A stretch of 64,000 nt of DNA. Origin: Vitrella brassicaformis (Eukaryota > Sar > Vitrellaceae). The DNA is taken from positions 31,061 through 95,060 of the forward strand of contig CDMY01000635.1 of the NCBI GenBank assembly GCA_001179505.1, read 5' to 3'. Below the pieces are notes generated by a model that worked only from the letters and a program-made list of their open reading frames with translations, did not search any database and had not been told where the DNA came from. The position numbers and the translations under genes are program-made. Positions within the stretch are counted from its first letter, which is position 1. Every line of letters starts with the position of its first letter. Shown here piece by piece: positions 46,801 to 58,620 of the stretch.

Positions 46801-48730
46801 TCATTCCTCCCTCTTGCCGCTGATCCGCATTGGATCAGTCGCCTCCGTCACTTCTCTGCTCATCTGCATGTAACCCTCCACAGCCGCACCGTACAGACGG
46901 AAGTGCCACGCAGCCTTCTCTTCCTCCCCCTCGTTGTAGAAGTACTCGGCCACCTTCATGCGCTCCATCGGCACCTCGCCAACACGCCTCTTGCGGCAGC
47001 GGAAAAGCGCCACGAGACTCCCGAGGATGCCGCGCTTGTCGTGTTTGACAAGAGGCGGCTTCATGGCAGGGTGCTCCTTGCCTTCAAGCCGCTTGGCGAA
47101 GTAGGTCACGCGGAATCGCTTCGTGTTGGGGACAAGCGGCTCAACGGAAGTGGGATAGTCGAGGGCCTGATGCACACACAAGTGACGGGCGCAGTAATCG
47201 GGTGCAGGCAGGTGCTTTAAATCTGTTTGCTGTCTGTGGTCACTCACCAGCTGTATGGCCTCTTCGGGTAGGCTGGGCAGGGATGGGTCGAAGGCGTGGA
47301 AGAAGGTGTGACGCACATGGTCATGTCGGGGATGTTTCCTGTTGACCAATACCCACATATTCTGTGTGTGACACAACACAACACCACACAACACACACAC
47401 GGACAGAGAGAACGAAACCTTGTCTTCTGCCTGCCTGCATTTTGTCTTTCGGTTCGGTGGATTGGATGCTTACGTATGGTGAAGTGCAGTATGTGGTGCA
47501 GAGGTAGTGCTCCAGCAGGTGCATCTCCAGCTCGACGCCATCCAGCTGACCCAGACGCTCCAGCACCGGACGGAACACGCCATCCACCACCTTACCCGCA
47601 CCGTCAACCCACTGCCCGTATCTGTAGATAGCAACCAGAGAGTCAGTCAAGACGCGCCCATCCATCCATCCATTCTTTCTCCAGCGCCTCGCCCACCCGA
47701 TGAGAGCGCATGGTTTGAGTCCCAGCAGCACGAACAGAAAGTCCCCGGCCAGACTCTGGTCGGCCGTCGTCGCCGGCACATCATGCTCCTCGTCGAGCGC
47801 CTCCCAGAACGGGATGCCCACCAGCCTGCAGCAAAGCAACCAACAACCAGTCAGACACACAGACACACATGACGTGACACGCAGCCGTCTCCCCGCTGAC
47901 CGCGACGGCTCACCTCTTCATGTCGACACAGTTGAGGTCGTCAAAGAACTTTTGCTCATAAGCCCTGAAGGTTTCGTATGACTCGAAGATGCGGGCCTTG
48001 GTGTCCGATGCCAGCTTTGCAGAGGGGGCGTCCTCGAGCCTGATGCCATCTGGCTGCAGGATGGCCTCGGACGCCACCACCTTGCTGCATGACTCGAACA
48101 ACGCCAGCAGCTCCTCGAGCCGCCTCTTCTCGGCCACCCTGCACACACAAGACAGACACAGAGACCAACGGAAGGGATGTCCATGCCGCCTCTTTCCCCA
48201 GTGTCTATTTGTCGTACCAGTCAAGTCCAGATCTCAGGGTCTTGATGGCCTCCTCGTGCTTGCCCTGCCTCAGCTCAATGAACGCCTTGAACTCATGTGT
48301 CTTCTCATACTCAGGGTCCAGCGCCTTGGCCTTGACGGCCGCCGCGTGGGCGTCGTCGAGCCGCCCCACTGACAACGCGCACAGTGCCTGGCAAGCGAAG
48401 CACATAGCCACCTGATTGCTGTCCAGCTGCGGGAAGGAAGACGCCAGCTCGGTAAGGAAATCAAAGCAGGCGAGTGCGACCGCCCAGCGGCCCTCATTCA
48501 TCTGCCCCACAGCATACTGGAACCGTTGATGAAACTGCACACACACGCGCGCAACAATGATGGTGTGTGCACCCGAGGGCAGCAGTGCGTAAGTTTTCTC
48601 TGCTCACTTGCAGCAGATCTTCCACGGGCGCCTGCGAAGGCGTCGGCGGAGACGTCGACGCCGTGTCAGCGGCTGAATCGGTTTTGTTCTCCCCGTTGCT
48701 GCTCGACATCTTTGGACCAAAACCTTCCAT
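46801..48730 (-). CDS. TPR-like protein of unknown function
   Basis: The ATG at 48730 gives MEGFGPKMSSSNGENK; a second ATG at 48709 is equally possible. Exon 2 has two or more TPR-like helical pairs (RWAVALACFDFLTELA; VAMCFACQALCALSVGRLDD; KTHEFKAFIELRQGKHEEAI). Splicing across the apparent stop joins SGLDW to VAEKRRLEELLALFES. Later exons read IPFWEALDEEHDVPA, YGQWVDGAGKVV and VNRKHPRHDHVRHTFFHAF, and the C-terminus ends ATDPMRISGKREE. The C-terminal half is not like any family I know. The TPR part suggests a protein-protein interaction role. Confidence 0.6.
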
Positions 48731-48897
48731 TCGTTGCCAGTGCTTCTCCGCGTTCGCAGCCAAGCTCGCAAAAGCCTAGGACATTGCGTGAAACCGCTCT
48801 CCCGGCTTGCAGATCTCGTCGTTGGACGATTGCTTTCCATCTGGTGTCGTGACGGCTGCTGACGCTCTTCTTTACTCTGCTTGAAAGATCATTGAAA
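48731..48897. promoter_or_regulatory. Divergent promoter region with CCAAGCTCGCAA
   Basis: A 167 bp gap lies between the TPR-like (-) and plastid protein (+) starts. CCAAGCTCGCAA at 48760-48771 is the shared motif, 30 bp from the left ATG. Confidence 0.5.
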
Positions 48898-49797
48898 ATG
48901 AAGGTGGTTTCCCTGGGGGAAGGAGCGAGGCCGGCGGTTCGAGGAAACCTCAGGCTCGGCCTCTTGTTCGTCCTCGTCTCTCTGGAGCTGCTGAGCTCAT
49001 CGCCGGCACCCTATCGACGGAGATCCACGCAACACGCATTCTTTGTTGCCCCTGCTCTGGGCAGGAGCAGGCCGCTGCATGCCGCCCCTCACACCGCCAT
49101 CCTGTCTGCACTCATCCCCGGCGTTGCCTTGCTCCCCCTCACGGCCTCAGCTGACGTGATGCTGCCGCCGGCTGTCAGCCAACCAACGGGCCTTCCCACC
49201 GCTCCTGAGCCATCGACCGCCGGTCTATCATCGTTTCTTCCCAGTCCCCTTGATCTGTCAAGTGTCGTGTTGGCTGAATCGACCTCATCAGTTGGTGAGG
49301 GCTATCGTGAGGGCATCAAGAACGTCGCCGCCGTGCAAGGGTACTCGCAGCTGGAGGAGCTCAGCTTCGCGGACTTCATGGAGCAGATCCGCAGCAACGC
49401 GGGGAGCAACCCGATCACTAGAGTGACCTTCATCGGCAGCAGGGCCGAGAGGTGTGTCGTCTTATACGCTGATGGGACTCGTAAGCGTCTCGGCGAAGGG
49501 TATCCACGTGAGTCGCCGACCAGCCAGGAGACGCCGCAGTGGGTGGTGGCTCGTGTGCGGGAGTTGAGGATTCCCTATGACTTCACCATCAATTTAGGTC
49601 CTGCCGGGATGGATGGATGGATGGATGGCTGTAGTTGTGTGCACTCATGCGTGAGGGTATTTGTTGTGTTGTGCTGTGTTGTGTGGTTGTGTTTAGGTCG
49701 GTATCGCGATCGGGGTGTGGACGAGAACTACATGACTCCAGGCGCTCGCAAACAAGAGATGCTCGAGCAGCAGTTTGGCAGACAGCAAACCAGATAG
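48898..49797 (+). CDS. Plastid-targeted protein with FtsH-extracellular-like domain
   Basis: The N-terminus is bipartite: a signal peptide (LRLGLLFVLVSLELLSS), then a basic, Ser-rich stretch with a Phe-containing start (AFFVAPALGRSRPLHAA) and a second hydrophobic patch (ILSALIPGVALLPLTASA) that could direct thylakoid transfer. The mature domain (LSFADFMEQIRSN, ITRVTFIGSRAERCVVLYAD, VARVRELRIPYDF) resembles the short domain that precedes the AAA module in FtsH proteases, but no AAA or peptidase module follows. A GT-AG intron at 49598-49696 is 99 nt with no stop, so retention would keep the frame. The protein is about 266 aa if spliced. This leader is a main reason for suggesting a secondary-plastid alga. 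Confidence 0.6.
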   Translation: MKVVSLGEGARPAVRGNLRLGLLFVLVSLELLSSSPAPYRRRSTQHAFFVAPALGRSRPLHAAPHTAILSALIPGVALLPLTASADVMLPPAVSQPTGLPTAPEPSTAGLSSFLPSPLDLSSVVLAESTSSVGEGYREGIKNVAAVQGYSQLEELSFADFMEQIRSNAGSNPITRVTFIGSRAERCVVLYADGTRKRLGEGYPRESPTSQETPQWVVARVRELRIPYDFTINLGPAGMDGWMDGCSCVHSCVRVFVVLCCVVWLCLGRYRDRGVDENYMTPGARKQEMLEQQFGRQQTR

Positions 49798-50087
49798 GCC
49801 GGCAGTTAGATAGACACAGATGGTTGGTCCCTGCCTGGTCTACCTAGCCGCGCTGACGATGGTCCTGGTGGGATATGACACGTGCTGTCGCAGATAAGTC
49901 TTCCGAGCCCACCGTCGTTGGTCATTCTCCAACTCCCAGCACGTCTTCTCCTCTTGAAAAACGCCACGTAAACCACGGGCGCCAAAGACGGGGGGTCGGT
50001 GGGGGCTGTGTGAGCCGCGAATCGTGGCAGATCTGGCACCAGCGTTTGTGTACCGTCAGCTAGTAGATCCCGTCGACCACCGACTCA
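49798..50087. other. Intergenic region between same-strand genes
   Basis: This region precedes the carotenoid oxygenase. It contains no AGCTCGC motif, unlike the divergent gaps. Nothing else was recognised. Confidence 0.45.
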
Positions 50088-52651
50088 ATGGTGGTGTCTG
50101 CGGCATCTCTCGTGCACATGCTTCTGGTCCTCATGGTCTTGATCTCCGTCCATGTGTCGTACGGCAGGCTGGTCGGCCACATGCAGCACTTTGCATTCAC
50201 CCCCCTCACAGCCACAAGCCAACGGAGATCTCTCAGGACGCTTCTCAATCAGCAGCGGCGAGTCGAGCAGCGAGTCAGTCAGGTGCAGCCTGTCGACATC
50301 AATGCTCCCGCTCCTGCGCAAGTGCGGATACCTCTCAGCCACTTCCCCCTCACTCGGGAAGACGGTGTCGACGTGGTTGACCCAGCAGCCGAGGAGCTAG
50401 CAAAGTTCGATGGCGATTTTGATAGGGATGATTGGGCTGCGGTATTCAGGACCCAGAGGGCGGAGTTCGCTTATCGGATACACCACGTGGAGGGCACCAT
50501 CCCGCGCGACCTCAACGGAACCTTCTGGAAGATCGGGCCAGGTAAACCACCGAAGGGAGTGGGATTGGCGGCTGGCTGGCTGGATGAATGCGTGCAAATG
50601 CATCCTGTTGTTGTGCCTGCGTACCTTCAGCTCTTTTTAAGCGAGGCAACTCGACGATAGCCAACTTCAATGACGGCGACGGCTATCTCACGGGCATCTC
50701 GTTCCAGGACGGCCAGGCATGGCTCCGATCAAGATACGTCGTCACTCCCGACTACCGCCAGGAGTCAGCAGCTGAACAGTTCCTCTTCCGCGGCTGTTTC
50801 GGCACCAGACGCCAGCCAAACACCCCATACTCGCACCGACAGCGCCTGACCGGCCTTATCAGGAGGCTGAGAGGGTCGTCAGAGGAGCCGTCGCAGATCG
50901 AGCACCTCGCTGAGAACGCCTTCGATGCCCGGCTCAAGACCCCACCCAACACCAACGTGGCGTTGTTCCCCCAGAAAGACGGGAATGCCCCGCACCTTCT
51001 GGCACTGCACGAGGCGGGGCCGCCGTTCGCCGTCGAGATGAGTGACCTCTCGACGGAGGGGAAGGAGGACTTCGAGGGGTCGGTGCGGACGGAAGGCCAG
51101 ACAGCCGGCATCTTCGGTCGCTGGCTTGACAGCCGGATGGGCATGGGGGCCGAGGCGGTCAATGCACACCCAAAGGTGAACACGGCGATGAATTGATAAA
51201 TGAATGAATGCGCTGCACTGACAACGTTGGCCGTCTCCCCCCTGACAGGTGGATACTGAGAGCGGCAATGTGGCAATGTACACTTGGCAGACTCAGCCCT
51301 TGCGCGGCTCTATGAAGGTCTTCATACGAGAGTGGGCGCCTGACGGCACACTGCTCTCAACCACACCACACACTATGCCAGGTCAGTCAGCACAGGCAGG
51401 GCCCGCGGAAGCGCAATACTCGCGCATTACCGAGCTGTCTCTCTCTGCTTACGTGTTTGGTGTCGCCGTCCGTCAGACTGCTGTGCTGCCCCCCACGATT
51501 GGGCGCTCACCCAGTCGTATTACGTGTTGCCCGACCCCGCCATGTGCCTCCATTTGATGCCCTTTCTGATGGGAAAGAAAGGCCCTGCTCAGTGCATGGA
51601 GTAAGCACAGCCTCTGAAGCTAAACCCATCAACCAGTCGAACATACATATGCCATCCATGGTTGTGTTGGTCTTCACAGGTACCTCGACCGGCCCCTCCG
51701 CTTCCACCTGGTGCCGCGGCCGAATGGGCCGCGGGCGGGCACAGAGCCCATCCTGGTGGATGTGGGCAGGGCTGGGCTGCCGATGCACATGGCAGGATTT
51801 GACGACCAACACGGAAAGTAAGGGCGAGAAAAGGACTCTTGATTGAGGCAGGCAAATTGTCATAAGCTGGTTCTCCCATTTGGTTCAGTGTGGTGATATA
51901 TTCTGAGGCGTGGAACGATGACATGCTCGAGATGCTGGAGGACGCCGAGTCGCTTTATGGCCACAGTGACCACTACTGGCCCGACTTCGCCTCATTCCCC
52001 AAAATCTCGCTCTACCGGTGAGTCAAACGAAGGAATACAGAGGCGTGTACGTGAATGATTGACACATGTCTGTGTGATCAGGATTGTGGTCGATGTGAGG
52101 TCTAGTCCCCCTCGTGTCATCGAGCACCGCATGACGCCGGGCCTCGAGCGGCTCTCGATCGCCCACCCACGGCCACATCCAAGGCAAGCCGCCCGCCCTC
52201 TCTGCCGTCATCACACACATCTCTCTCTGTCTGTTGGTCACATGATCTGTTTGCGAATGTGTGCAGCCGTGAGGCGCTACCCTTCCGGCACCTCTACTCT
52301 ATGCTGTGTCATTCCAAGGGAGGCAGATGTGCCAGCCCACCGCAAGGCTGTGTCAGGCTCGATGTTGCCTCTGGCGAGGCTGATGCGTGGCACGCCGGTA
52401 GGCGGGCCTTCACCTCCCAGCCTGCCAGCGCGACAACCGAAGGGGCTTCCCAGGTCCCGAGCGACGAGATGGCGGGCTGGCTGCTGACATTTGTGCATGA
52501 CGTGGAGGCCGGCCGCCCATACGTGGCTATTCTCGATCCCAAGGCCGTTCACAGAGGTCCTGTGGCCAAGGTGTGGCTGGAGCATCACGTGCCGTGGGGT
52601 ATCCACACGACGTATGTGCCCAACGTGCACATGAAGCCTATCGATGACTGA
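50088..52651 (+). CDS. Carotenoid cleavage oxygenase, plastid-targeted
   Basis: The ATG at 50088 starts MVVSAASLVHMLLVLMVLIS, a signal peptide, followed by a Ser/Arg/Gln-rich leader with Phe (MQHFAFTPLTATSQRR) suiting import into a secondary plastid. The enzyme body begins HHVEGTIPRDLNGTFWKIGPG and continues FNDGDGYLTGISFQDGQ. The four iron-binding His are in VNAHPKVD and LHDWALTQSYYVLPD, then MHMAGFDDQHG and PWGIHTTYVP, spread over several exons. The protein oxidatively cleaves carotenoid double bonds (apocarotenoid or retinal production); exact substrate is unknown. Exon boundaries between 50540 and 52260 were chosen by reading frame. Confidence 0.85.
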
Positions 52652-54790
52652 CTGACTGACTGACGGAGAAGGACTTGTGTGCGTATGGACATCGGGCCTG
52701 CCTGGGTGAGAGATGTGTGAGTGGGCACCAGGGAGGTAGGCAGGCCTCACTGTTCCCTCCCCGCCTATGTACAAGCGAAAGGGAGTCAGATAAGAACTGA
52801 ATGCCTGCATGTCTCTCTCTCTCTCTCTCTATGTGTGTGTGTGTGTGTGCGTGTGTGTTGTTGGCACCCATCCGTACCGCATCGAGAAAGACTGTGAGGT
52901 GTACACAGGGCTGTCAAGGCCATACGTCGCATATCCGGTCATCCGTCCGTTCATACCGAGGTAGAGGGGAGCCGGGTGTGGTGAGGGCGCGCGAGCGTGT
53001 GTAGACGAGGGAGGGGAGGGGAGCGGGGTGGCACTTCAAGCACTTCCTACTCGATTGGTCTACATTTCTTTTTCTGTGTGCACGTCTGCGTGTGGGTGTG
53101 TGAGTGAATATGTGTGTGTGAAAGGATTCATGACGCGGGGGTGTTGGTCGATTCATGCTCCCTTCATGATGATTTTGCCCCCTCAGCACTTCCCTGCCTG
53201 CCTGTGTGTGTGACCTTTTAGTCATCGATTGCGACTCATTTTGGCGCGACTGAGTTTTCTTCCTCTCTGTGTCGATACATGACAGATACGCGCGCGAGAA
53301 AGAGAGGGAGAGAGAGAGAGTGAGTAGAGCGTGGCGTGTGGTGTAGTGCAGTGTGCGGGCTTTGTCAGGAGAGAAGTCAGTCTGTAGGACACTGAGTGAG
53401 ACAGCCAGTGAGTGACTATGAATTGGGCCCTCGGGCGTGTAGGATGCATGCCTATATTGGTTGTTGAGCAGTATGGAGTCCATCAACCAGATCAATGAAC
53501 GAGGCGAGCAGTTTTATGCATGGTCGTCGAGTTGTCGGACTCTATGCTCCAGCAGCCATCCATCGGCATGGGCGAGCTTTAGTGCGTTCGGGGACTTGAT
53601 GTGTTCAATGCGGGCAGCAGCGATCTCAGTTGGTTGAGCTCAAGCCACATACACGTACACACACGCGCTCATCTGTCCACATCAGACATACCAACACGGA
53701 CATTCATATGGATGCAGGAATCATCCTCTGTAACAACACACACAGGCCCTCAGGGAATGATGCGATCGCCACAAACCGATCAGCCATCTGTACACAGCTG
53801 CCCCAACCAAATACACGCCACGCCCACATGTACACATGTACACACACACACAGAAACACACACAGAAACACACACACATCCATCCACCACACCAACCGAG
53901 GGGCGGGTGCAGGGGTTCCACGTGGGAAGGGAAACAGCCAAGCCAGTCGTGGACAAAAAGACGCCGGGACTTTGATACGCGACAGTCGGTGGGTGAGGTG
54001 GGAGGTAGTCATGCGCCTGTCTGGTACGAGCAGTAGTGTAGTGGCTCTTTGCACAAAGCCATCGCAAGCCAGAGCCAGTGAGTCAGTGTGGGTGCGCGGG
54101 ATGCACCGACGACGACAACGTCAGTCAGTGCATCCACTCACCAAACCGATGAGACACTCGCGCGGGGTTGTGTGGGAGCTGATGGGCGGCAAAACCGACA
54201 CGAATACGGTTGTTGGACGGTTGACATGCAGCATGGAGGAGGAACACACATATGCACAGACAGACAGACAGACGAGTATACTGCACGCGATCCGTGTGCT
54301 TGGAAAATCCCCGAGCGGAAACAAACTCTCCCTTTCCTTTGGAAATGCAGCCACACACATATATATTACATTCCCGTACGGACACATGAAGACGGAAAAA
54401 GGGGCTCCAGACACTCTGCAAGCAGTGTTCGCAGAAGAGGCGTACGTATGTACACAGTACTTACGTGCTTCACGTGCGTTGTGAGCACACCCCAACCTCA
54501 CACACCACGCCGGCGACGCCAAGCCCGCACGAGAAAGGCTCTCTCGACCAGGCTGACGTCACCGATCCTCCGGCGAAAGGGAGAGGCGCACTCACACGTG
54601 TGACACACTGGGTGTTTCGGGAATGAATGGCCCTCCAGCTTCGATTCGACCCCTGGCTAACCAGTCCTCCCACCAATCCCCCCTGAGCACCGCACCCCAC
54701 CGCACCCAAGCAGCAAGGCAAAAAGTCAAAACTCCCTCCACACCCGACACGCACGCCCCCTCCCTCCCTCGCTCCCCTGGTCCTCCTCCT
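52652..54790. repeat. Long repeat-rich non-coding stretch (2.1 kb)
   Basis: This is the largest gene-free stretch in the window, between the 3' ends of the carotenoid oxygenase (+) and the GalT-like gene (-). It contains (CT)n(GT)n at about 52812-52850, a (GA)n run near 53300-53318, and a (CACA)n/(CACAGAAA)n stretch at 53836-53880. A 284-codon ORF (53630-54484) crosses it but has no domain and reads through the repeats. It could contain long 3' untranslated regions or a non-coding RNA, but I see no direct sign of either. Confidence 0.5.
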
Positions 54791-57204
54791 TCAGCCCACT
54801 TGTGCAGCTGACGACGCACCTGTGGTGAAGACGAACCCCGCCCCATACCTGGCCCTGCCCTGGTTGATGTGTGTGCCGACGGCCTCCTGGATCGCCCGTG
54901 CTGTCGTCTGTGCCTGCTGGTGGGCGGTGCGGTGTTGGTGCTCGCATGGCGCGGTCTTGTGTGGCGGCGGGGGGCAGGAAATGAGTGCGGCGGCCATGGT
55001 CTCGGGCAGCTGCTTGTGAACCACCATGTCGAAACACGCCACACCGCCCCAGGTGCTCGTGTGAGGCACGATGTCCAAGTGCCTGAGAGACGGACGGGGA
55101 ATGAACGAACACCAAATGGATGGCGACCTGGTCGTGTCGTGTCGCGTTTAATTAAGGCAGTCAGTCAGTCGCACCAGTGATATGATCGTTCCCAGTCTGC
55201 CTCGAGTGAGATGCCGCCCGCCTTGAGTCTGGACCTCTGTCTGCTGTGGTTGTGCATCCATTGGGTGCTGTTCTTCTTGACGGGCGTCGTGCGGACGATC
55301 ACATTGTAGTCGGGGTCACCTGCAAATATAAGATCATGGTATGTATGTATGGTCAGTCATTAAACCCCTTTAGCTGCTCCGCCCACCCACTGACTGACCG
55401 AGTGCGTGGTATAGCATGTACAGGCAGTTGTGGAGTGCCTCCGACAGGTCATGCAGCTCCTCGGACGTGGCGTCCAGGAAAGAATGACTGTGACGCCTGA
55501 AGACAGAAGAACAAACCACACCACACAGACACCCAGCAAGGCACATCACATGTGGGAGCCTCTTGGACGCCTGTGTGTGCTGCCTGCCAGGTGTCTGTCG
55601 GTCTGTCCGTTTGACTGACCGTGGTACGATCCACATCTGGTACGCCCGGCTGGCTGCGTAAGGGACGAAGGCAACAAACGAGTCGTTCTGGAACACCACA
55701 CGCGTACCTGGAAAACACCAACAGACACACGGGATACATTACTTCCATGCAATGGACCTCCATCGGTCAGATCATGTGTGTCAGTCAGTCCATCTGTCCA
55801 TCCATCCATCCATACCATCTCCCTCCAGGTCTTTGAGTTCGTCTTGCAGCACTCGACAGAAGACGCAGCTGCCCTGCTCGTCGTGGAACCGCCGCGCCCA
55901 GTCCAGCCGCTGCAACGTCACACTCGGGATCACCGGCAGACCAACCACCTGGACCCCAACAGGCAGCAGCACATCAGTCAGGGGGTGGGGTGCCTATGGA
56001 CAGTGGGGGGGTATGTGATATGATGTGTTGTTGTACCTGGAAGTGTGGGTGTTCCAGGCTGCCGCCGGAAATGAGGCCGTGGTTCTCGAACAAGGCCACA
56101 TACCGAACGCTGCACACATTCAGTCACACATACAGGTAAGACGCCACATGAGTCTGTCTGTCTCTGGCTGGCTAGGCTGCCCAACGTACGTACCGTGAGT
56201 CTTCAGCTGCCACCTGCCCCCTCAGCTGTAGCGTCTCGAGGATGGACAGCACCTCCGACGGCCGCATCAGCGCAGGGCACGTGTTATGGTGCGGGTGACT
56301 CACTACTACCTGCATCGCATCGCATCACACACACACACAATGAAAACCGTGTGCACGGGTGATCATCGAATGAATCGAGTTGCCTTGCCTTCCCACCTCA
56401 CCTCCTGTATGCCGGCCCCCGTCACTTGTGGGTGCAGGCCGAAGAAGCCGCACTCGACGTACCGCCGATCACGGGACAGATACGGGAACTTGTTTGGCAC
56501 CACTCGAAGCAACCTACACACAAAATGGAACCAATCATGTGGGCAAACCAAGCAGTGCACCCACCCCACCCGCATCGCTCTCTCCTTCCCTCCCTCCCTC
56601 ACCAGTCGCTCTTGTGTTCATCGTCCCCGGTGTGCACCACGCCACTGGCCGCAGGGTTGGGTACCTCGTACAGCACTGGCGGACATGACGCCTCATTGCC
56701 GGGGCAGAATGGGCAGTCGGCAGCGTGCCGCGGCCGGTCCTCGGTGAGGCTGGAGGGTGGGTCGCTATCGGGTGAGGAAGTGGGGCCCTCGCGTGCCTTG
56801 TTGTTGTGCTGCTTGTAGGTGAAGGGCTTGTTGCCCACCGCCGGGCTGTACATGGACCAGGTGCCCGTGGCGATGCACTGACGAATAAACGACTCGCTCT
56901 CGGCAGGCGGACAATCCCGCCAAATGATGCCCGGGCCAGCCAGCTCGGCGAGCGAGAGGTTCCTCCCTCGCTTGGGCACATGGCAGTAGTCAGGATAGCC
57001 CCAATCATCGGCGCCATCCTCCTCCTTCCGCGGCTCACCGTCGGTCTCAGGCACGTCAGGGAACGACGACTGGCTCCACACGTCGGTGTTGTTCCCGTCT
57101 GGCGCCCGTCGCATCCCCGCTGGCAGTGGTGAGTGACCTGTCGTGCTGCTTCCGTTGAGGCCGTGCGGCATGGGTACTCGGCTGGGTCTGGTGTTGGCGG
57201 TCAT
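54791..57204 (-). CDS. GalT-fold nucleotidyltransferase / ADP-glucose phosphorylase-like
   Basis: The ATG at 57204 gives MTANTRPSRVP; an in-frame ATG at 57324 would add 40 Ser/Pro-rich residues. The zinc motif DCPFCPGNE is followed by VVPNKFPYL, VTGAGIQEVVVSHPHHN and VALFENHGLISGGSLEHPHF with HPHFQ, the active-site His-Pro-His. Next come GSCVFCRVLQ and DIVPHTSTWGGVACFD. The two CxxC-type motifs and the HPHxQ motif match the galactose-1-phosphate uridylyltransferase family, and the overall order is nearer to plant ADP-glucose phosphorylase-like proteins. It transfers nucleotidyl groups to sugar phosphates through a His intermediate. Exon order was read by frame; the substrate is uncertain. Confidence 0.75.
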
Positions 57205-57612
57205 GGTGAGGCTCTGCTGCGGCCGCTGGGGAAGGGGTGAAGAGGGTGGCGGCACGTGGGGAGGGCGGAAGAGAGAGCATGAACGCCGTGACAGCGTCCA
57301 TGAGCGGGACGGAGATGACTGCATCTTCAAGTTCAACTCAAAGAAAAACTCGAACAAAGAAGGTCAGCTGGCTGTGCTTGCTGCCACACAATAGGCCAAT
57401 TCAGTGCTCCGCTTTTCTCATCCAAAACCACGTCTTTCCCCCCAGCTCGCCTGGAAGCTACTAAGCTCGCAGGGAAGAGGGGGGGCGAAGAGAGGAGAGC
57501 GGAGGTGAGCAAAGACAGGCGCACCACTATCCAAAACACCAGATCAATCGATCGCTTGTGTGCGTGCGCAGGCCAAAACAATTGGGCCAAAAGAGTTCAA
57601 TTGACTGAACAC
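57205..57612. promoter_or_regulatory. Divergent promoter region with CTAAGCTCGCAG
   Basis: This gap separates the GalT-like gene (-) and the poly-Ala protein (+). CTAAGCTCGCAG at 57461-57472 is an exact copy of the 4144-4155 and 62126-62137 sequences. CCAGCTCGCC at about 57442-57451 is a second, weaker copy. Confidence 0.55.
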
Positions 57613-58620
57613 ATGGGTGGCTGGGAGTGGCGCCTGTTCCTGAGTGAGGGCTTGAGGAACTTCTCATTCATCAAAGACCCACAGCTGCGCGGCCTGTGCG
57701 AGGAGATCTTACTCACTGCTGCATCTGCATCATCCCCAGCGGCTGCAGCAGGCACCTCACCGCTGCCGATTCTCGTGCAAGAGGAGCGGGCGGATGTCTA
57801 TCTGGTCAGCAGTGATGAGGCTGTCGGGGCCAAGTGGAGAAACGAGACCGACTTCGAGGTCAAAGTGTGGAGGAAGAGTATCATCGACAGCAAGCGAGTC
57901 AAACCAGCTGAGCTCCAGCGGACGGCGAATGACTCTGTGGGCGGGATCAGCATCACTCCCTCATCATTCCTTCACCTGCAGAAGTGGAAGAAGCGACGCT
58001 ACCCGGCCGCACACTCGTGGCAAGCGGCGATTCAACTGCTGGAGCGCGCTGAGGGCAAGGAGAATGACTCGTCTTCCTCTGAGGACTCAGACACAAACCT
58101 CGACCGCCCTTCCGCCTACCTCCTGCCATCCGCTCCTTCTGCAGACACATCACAACCTGCACCAGAGCCACCACCGGCAGCAGCAGCGGCGGCGGCGGCG
58201 GCGGCGGCGGCCAGCCCGGCTGTGGGTCGCCCTGCCCGCTTCCGGCCAGTCGAGGTGACCAAGACAGTGCGGAAGGTGGGCATCAGGAAGAAGGTGTGTG
58301 CTGAGGTCTCGAGGCTGCGGCTGGAGGAGCTGGAGGCAGCGAAGCGGTCCGGCCAGGCAGCCACCATCTGTGTGGAGGGGAAGAAGAGGCATGTGCTGGC
58401 GTATCTGCGAGAGGCCATCGACTGCACGAAGCTGCATGAGATGGCTCAAGGGGGCGGGGCGTCACGACCAGATGAGAAGCTTTTGACCGTGGTGTTGCCT
58501 TATCGGCCGGGTGGCGTGGTCGACAAGGGCGAGGGCAAGGAAGAGCAGGAGATAAAGTGGCTAGTGGTGGGAGGGTATCCAACGCTCTTGAGCTGGTGGC
58601 TGGTGACTGTTGCTTCCTGA
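57613..58620 (+). CDS. Unknown conserved protein with poly-Ala tract
   Basis: The first true ATG is at 57613 (MGGWEWRLFLSEGLRN). A strand-rich N-terminal block follows (ERADVYLVSSDEAVGAKW; ETDFEVKVWRK), then a Ser/Asp-rich linker and an Ala run encoded by GCA/GCG repeats (about 58172-58212). The C-terminal block reads VTKTVRKVGIRKKVCAEVSR, ATICVEGKKRHVLAYL and KWLVVGGYPTLLSWWL. Alternating short strands with ExE/K-rich ends resemble tunnel-shaped CYTH-like folds, but this is only a suggestion. Single exon, about 335 aa. Confidence 0.6.
   Translation: MGGWEWRLFLSEGLRNFSFIKDPQLRGLCEEILLTAASASSPAAAAGTSPLPILVQEERADVYLVSSDEAVGAKWRNETDFEVKVWRKSIIDSKRVKPAELQRTANDSVGGISITPSSFLHLQKWKKRRYPAAHSWQAAIQLLERAEGKENDSSSSEDSDTNLDRPSAYLLPSAPSADTSQPAPEPPPAAAAAAAAAAAASPAVGRPARFRPVEVTKTVRKVGIRKKVCAEVSRLRLEELEAAKRSGQAATICVEGKKRHVLAYLREAIDCTKLHEMAQGGGASRPDEKLLTVVLPYRPGGVVDKGEGKEEQEIKWLVVGGYPTLLSWWLVTVAS

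Noticed and set aside
53630-54484. 284-codon plus-strand ORF
   Set aside because: It reads through CA and CAGA repeats, is rich in His/Thr/Arg from those repeats, and has no domain or plausible start context.
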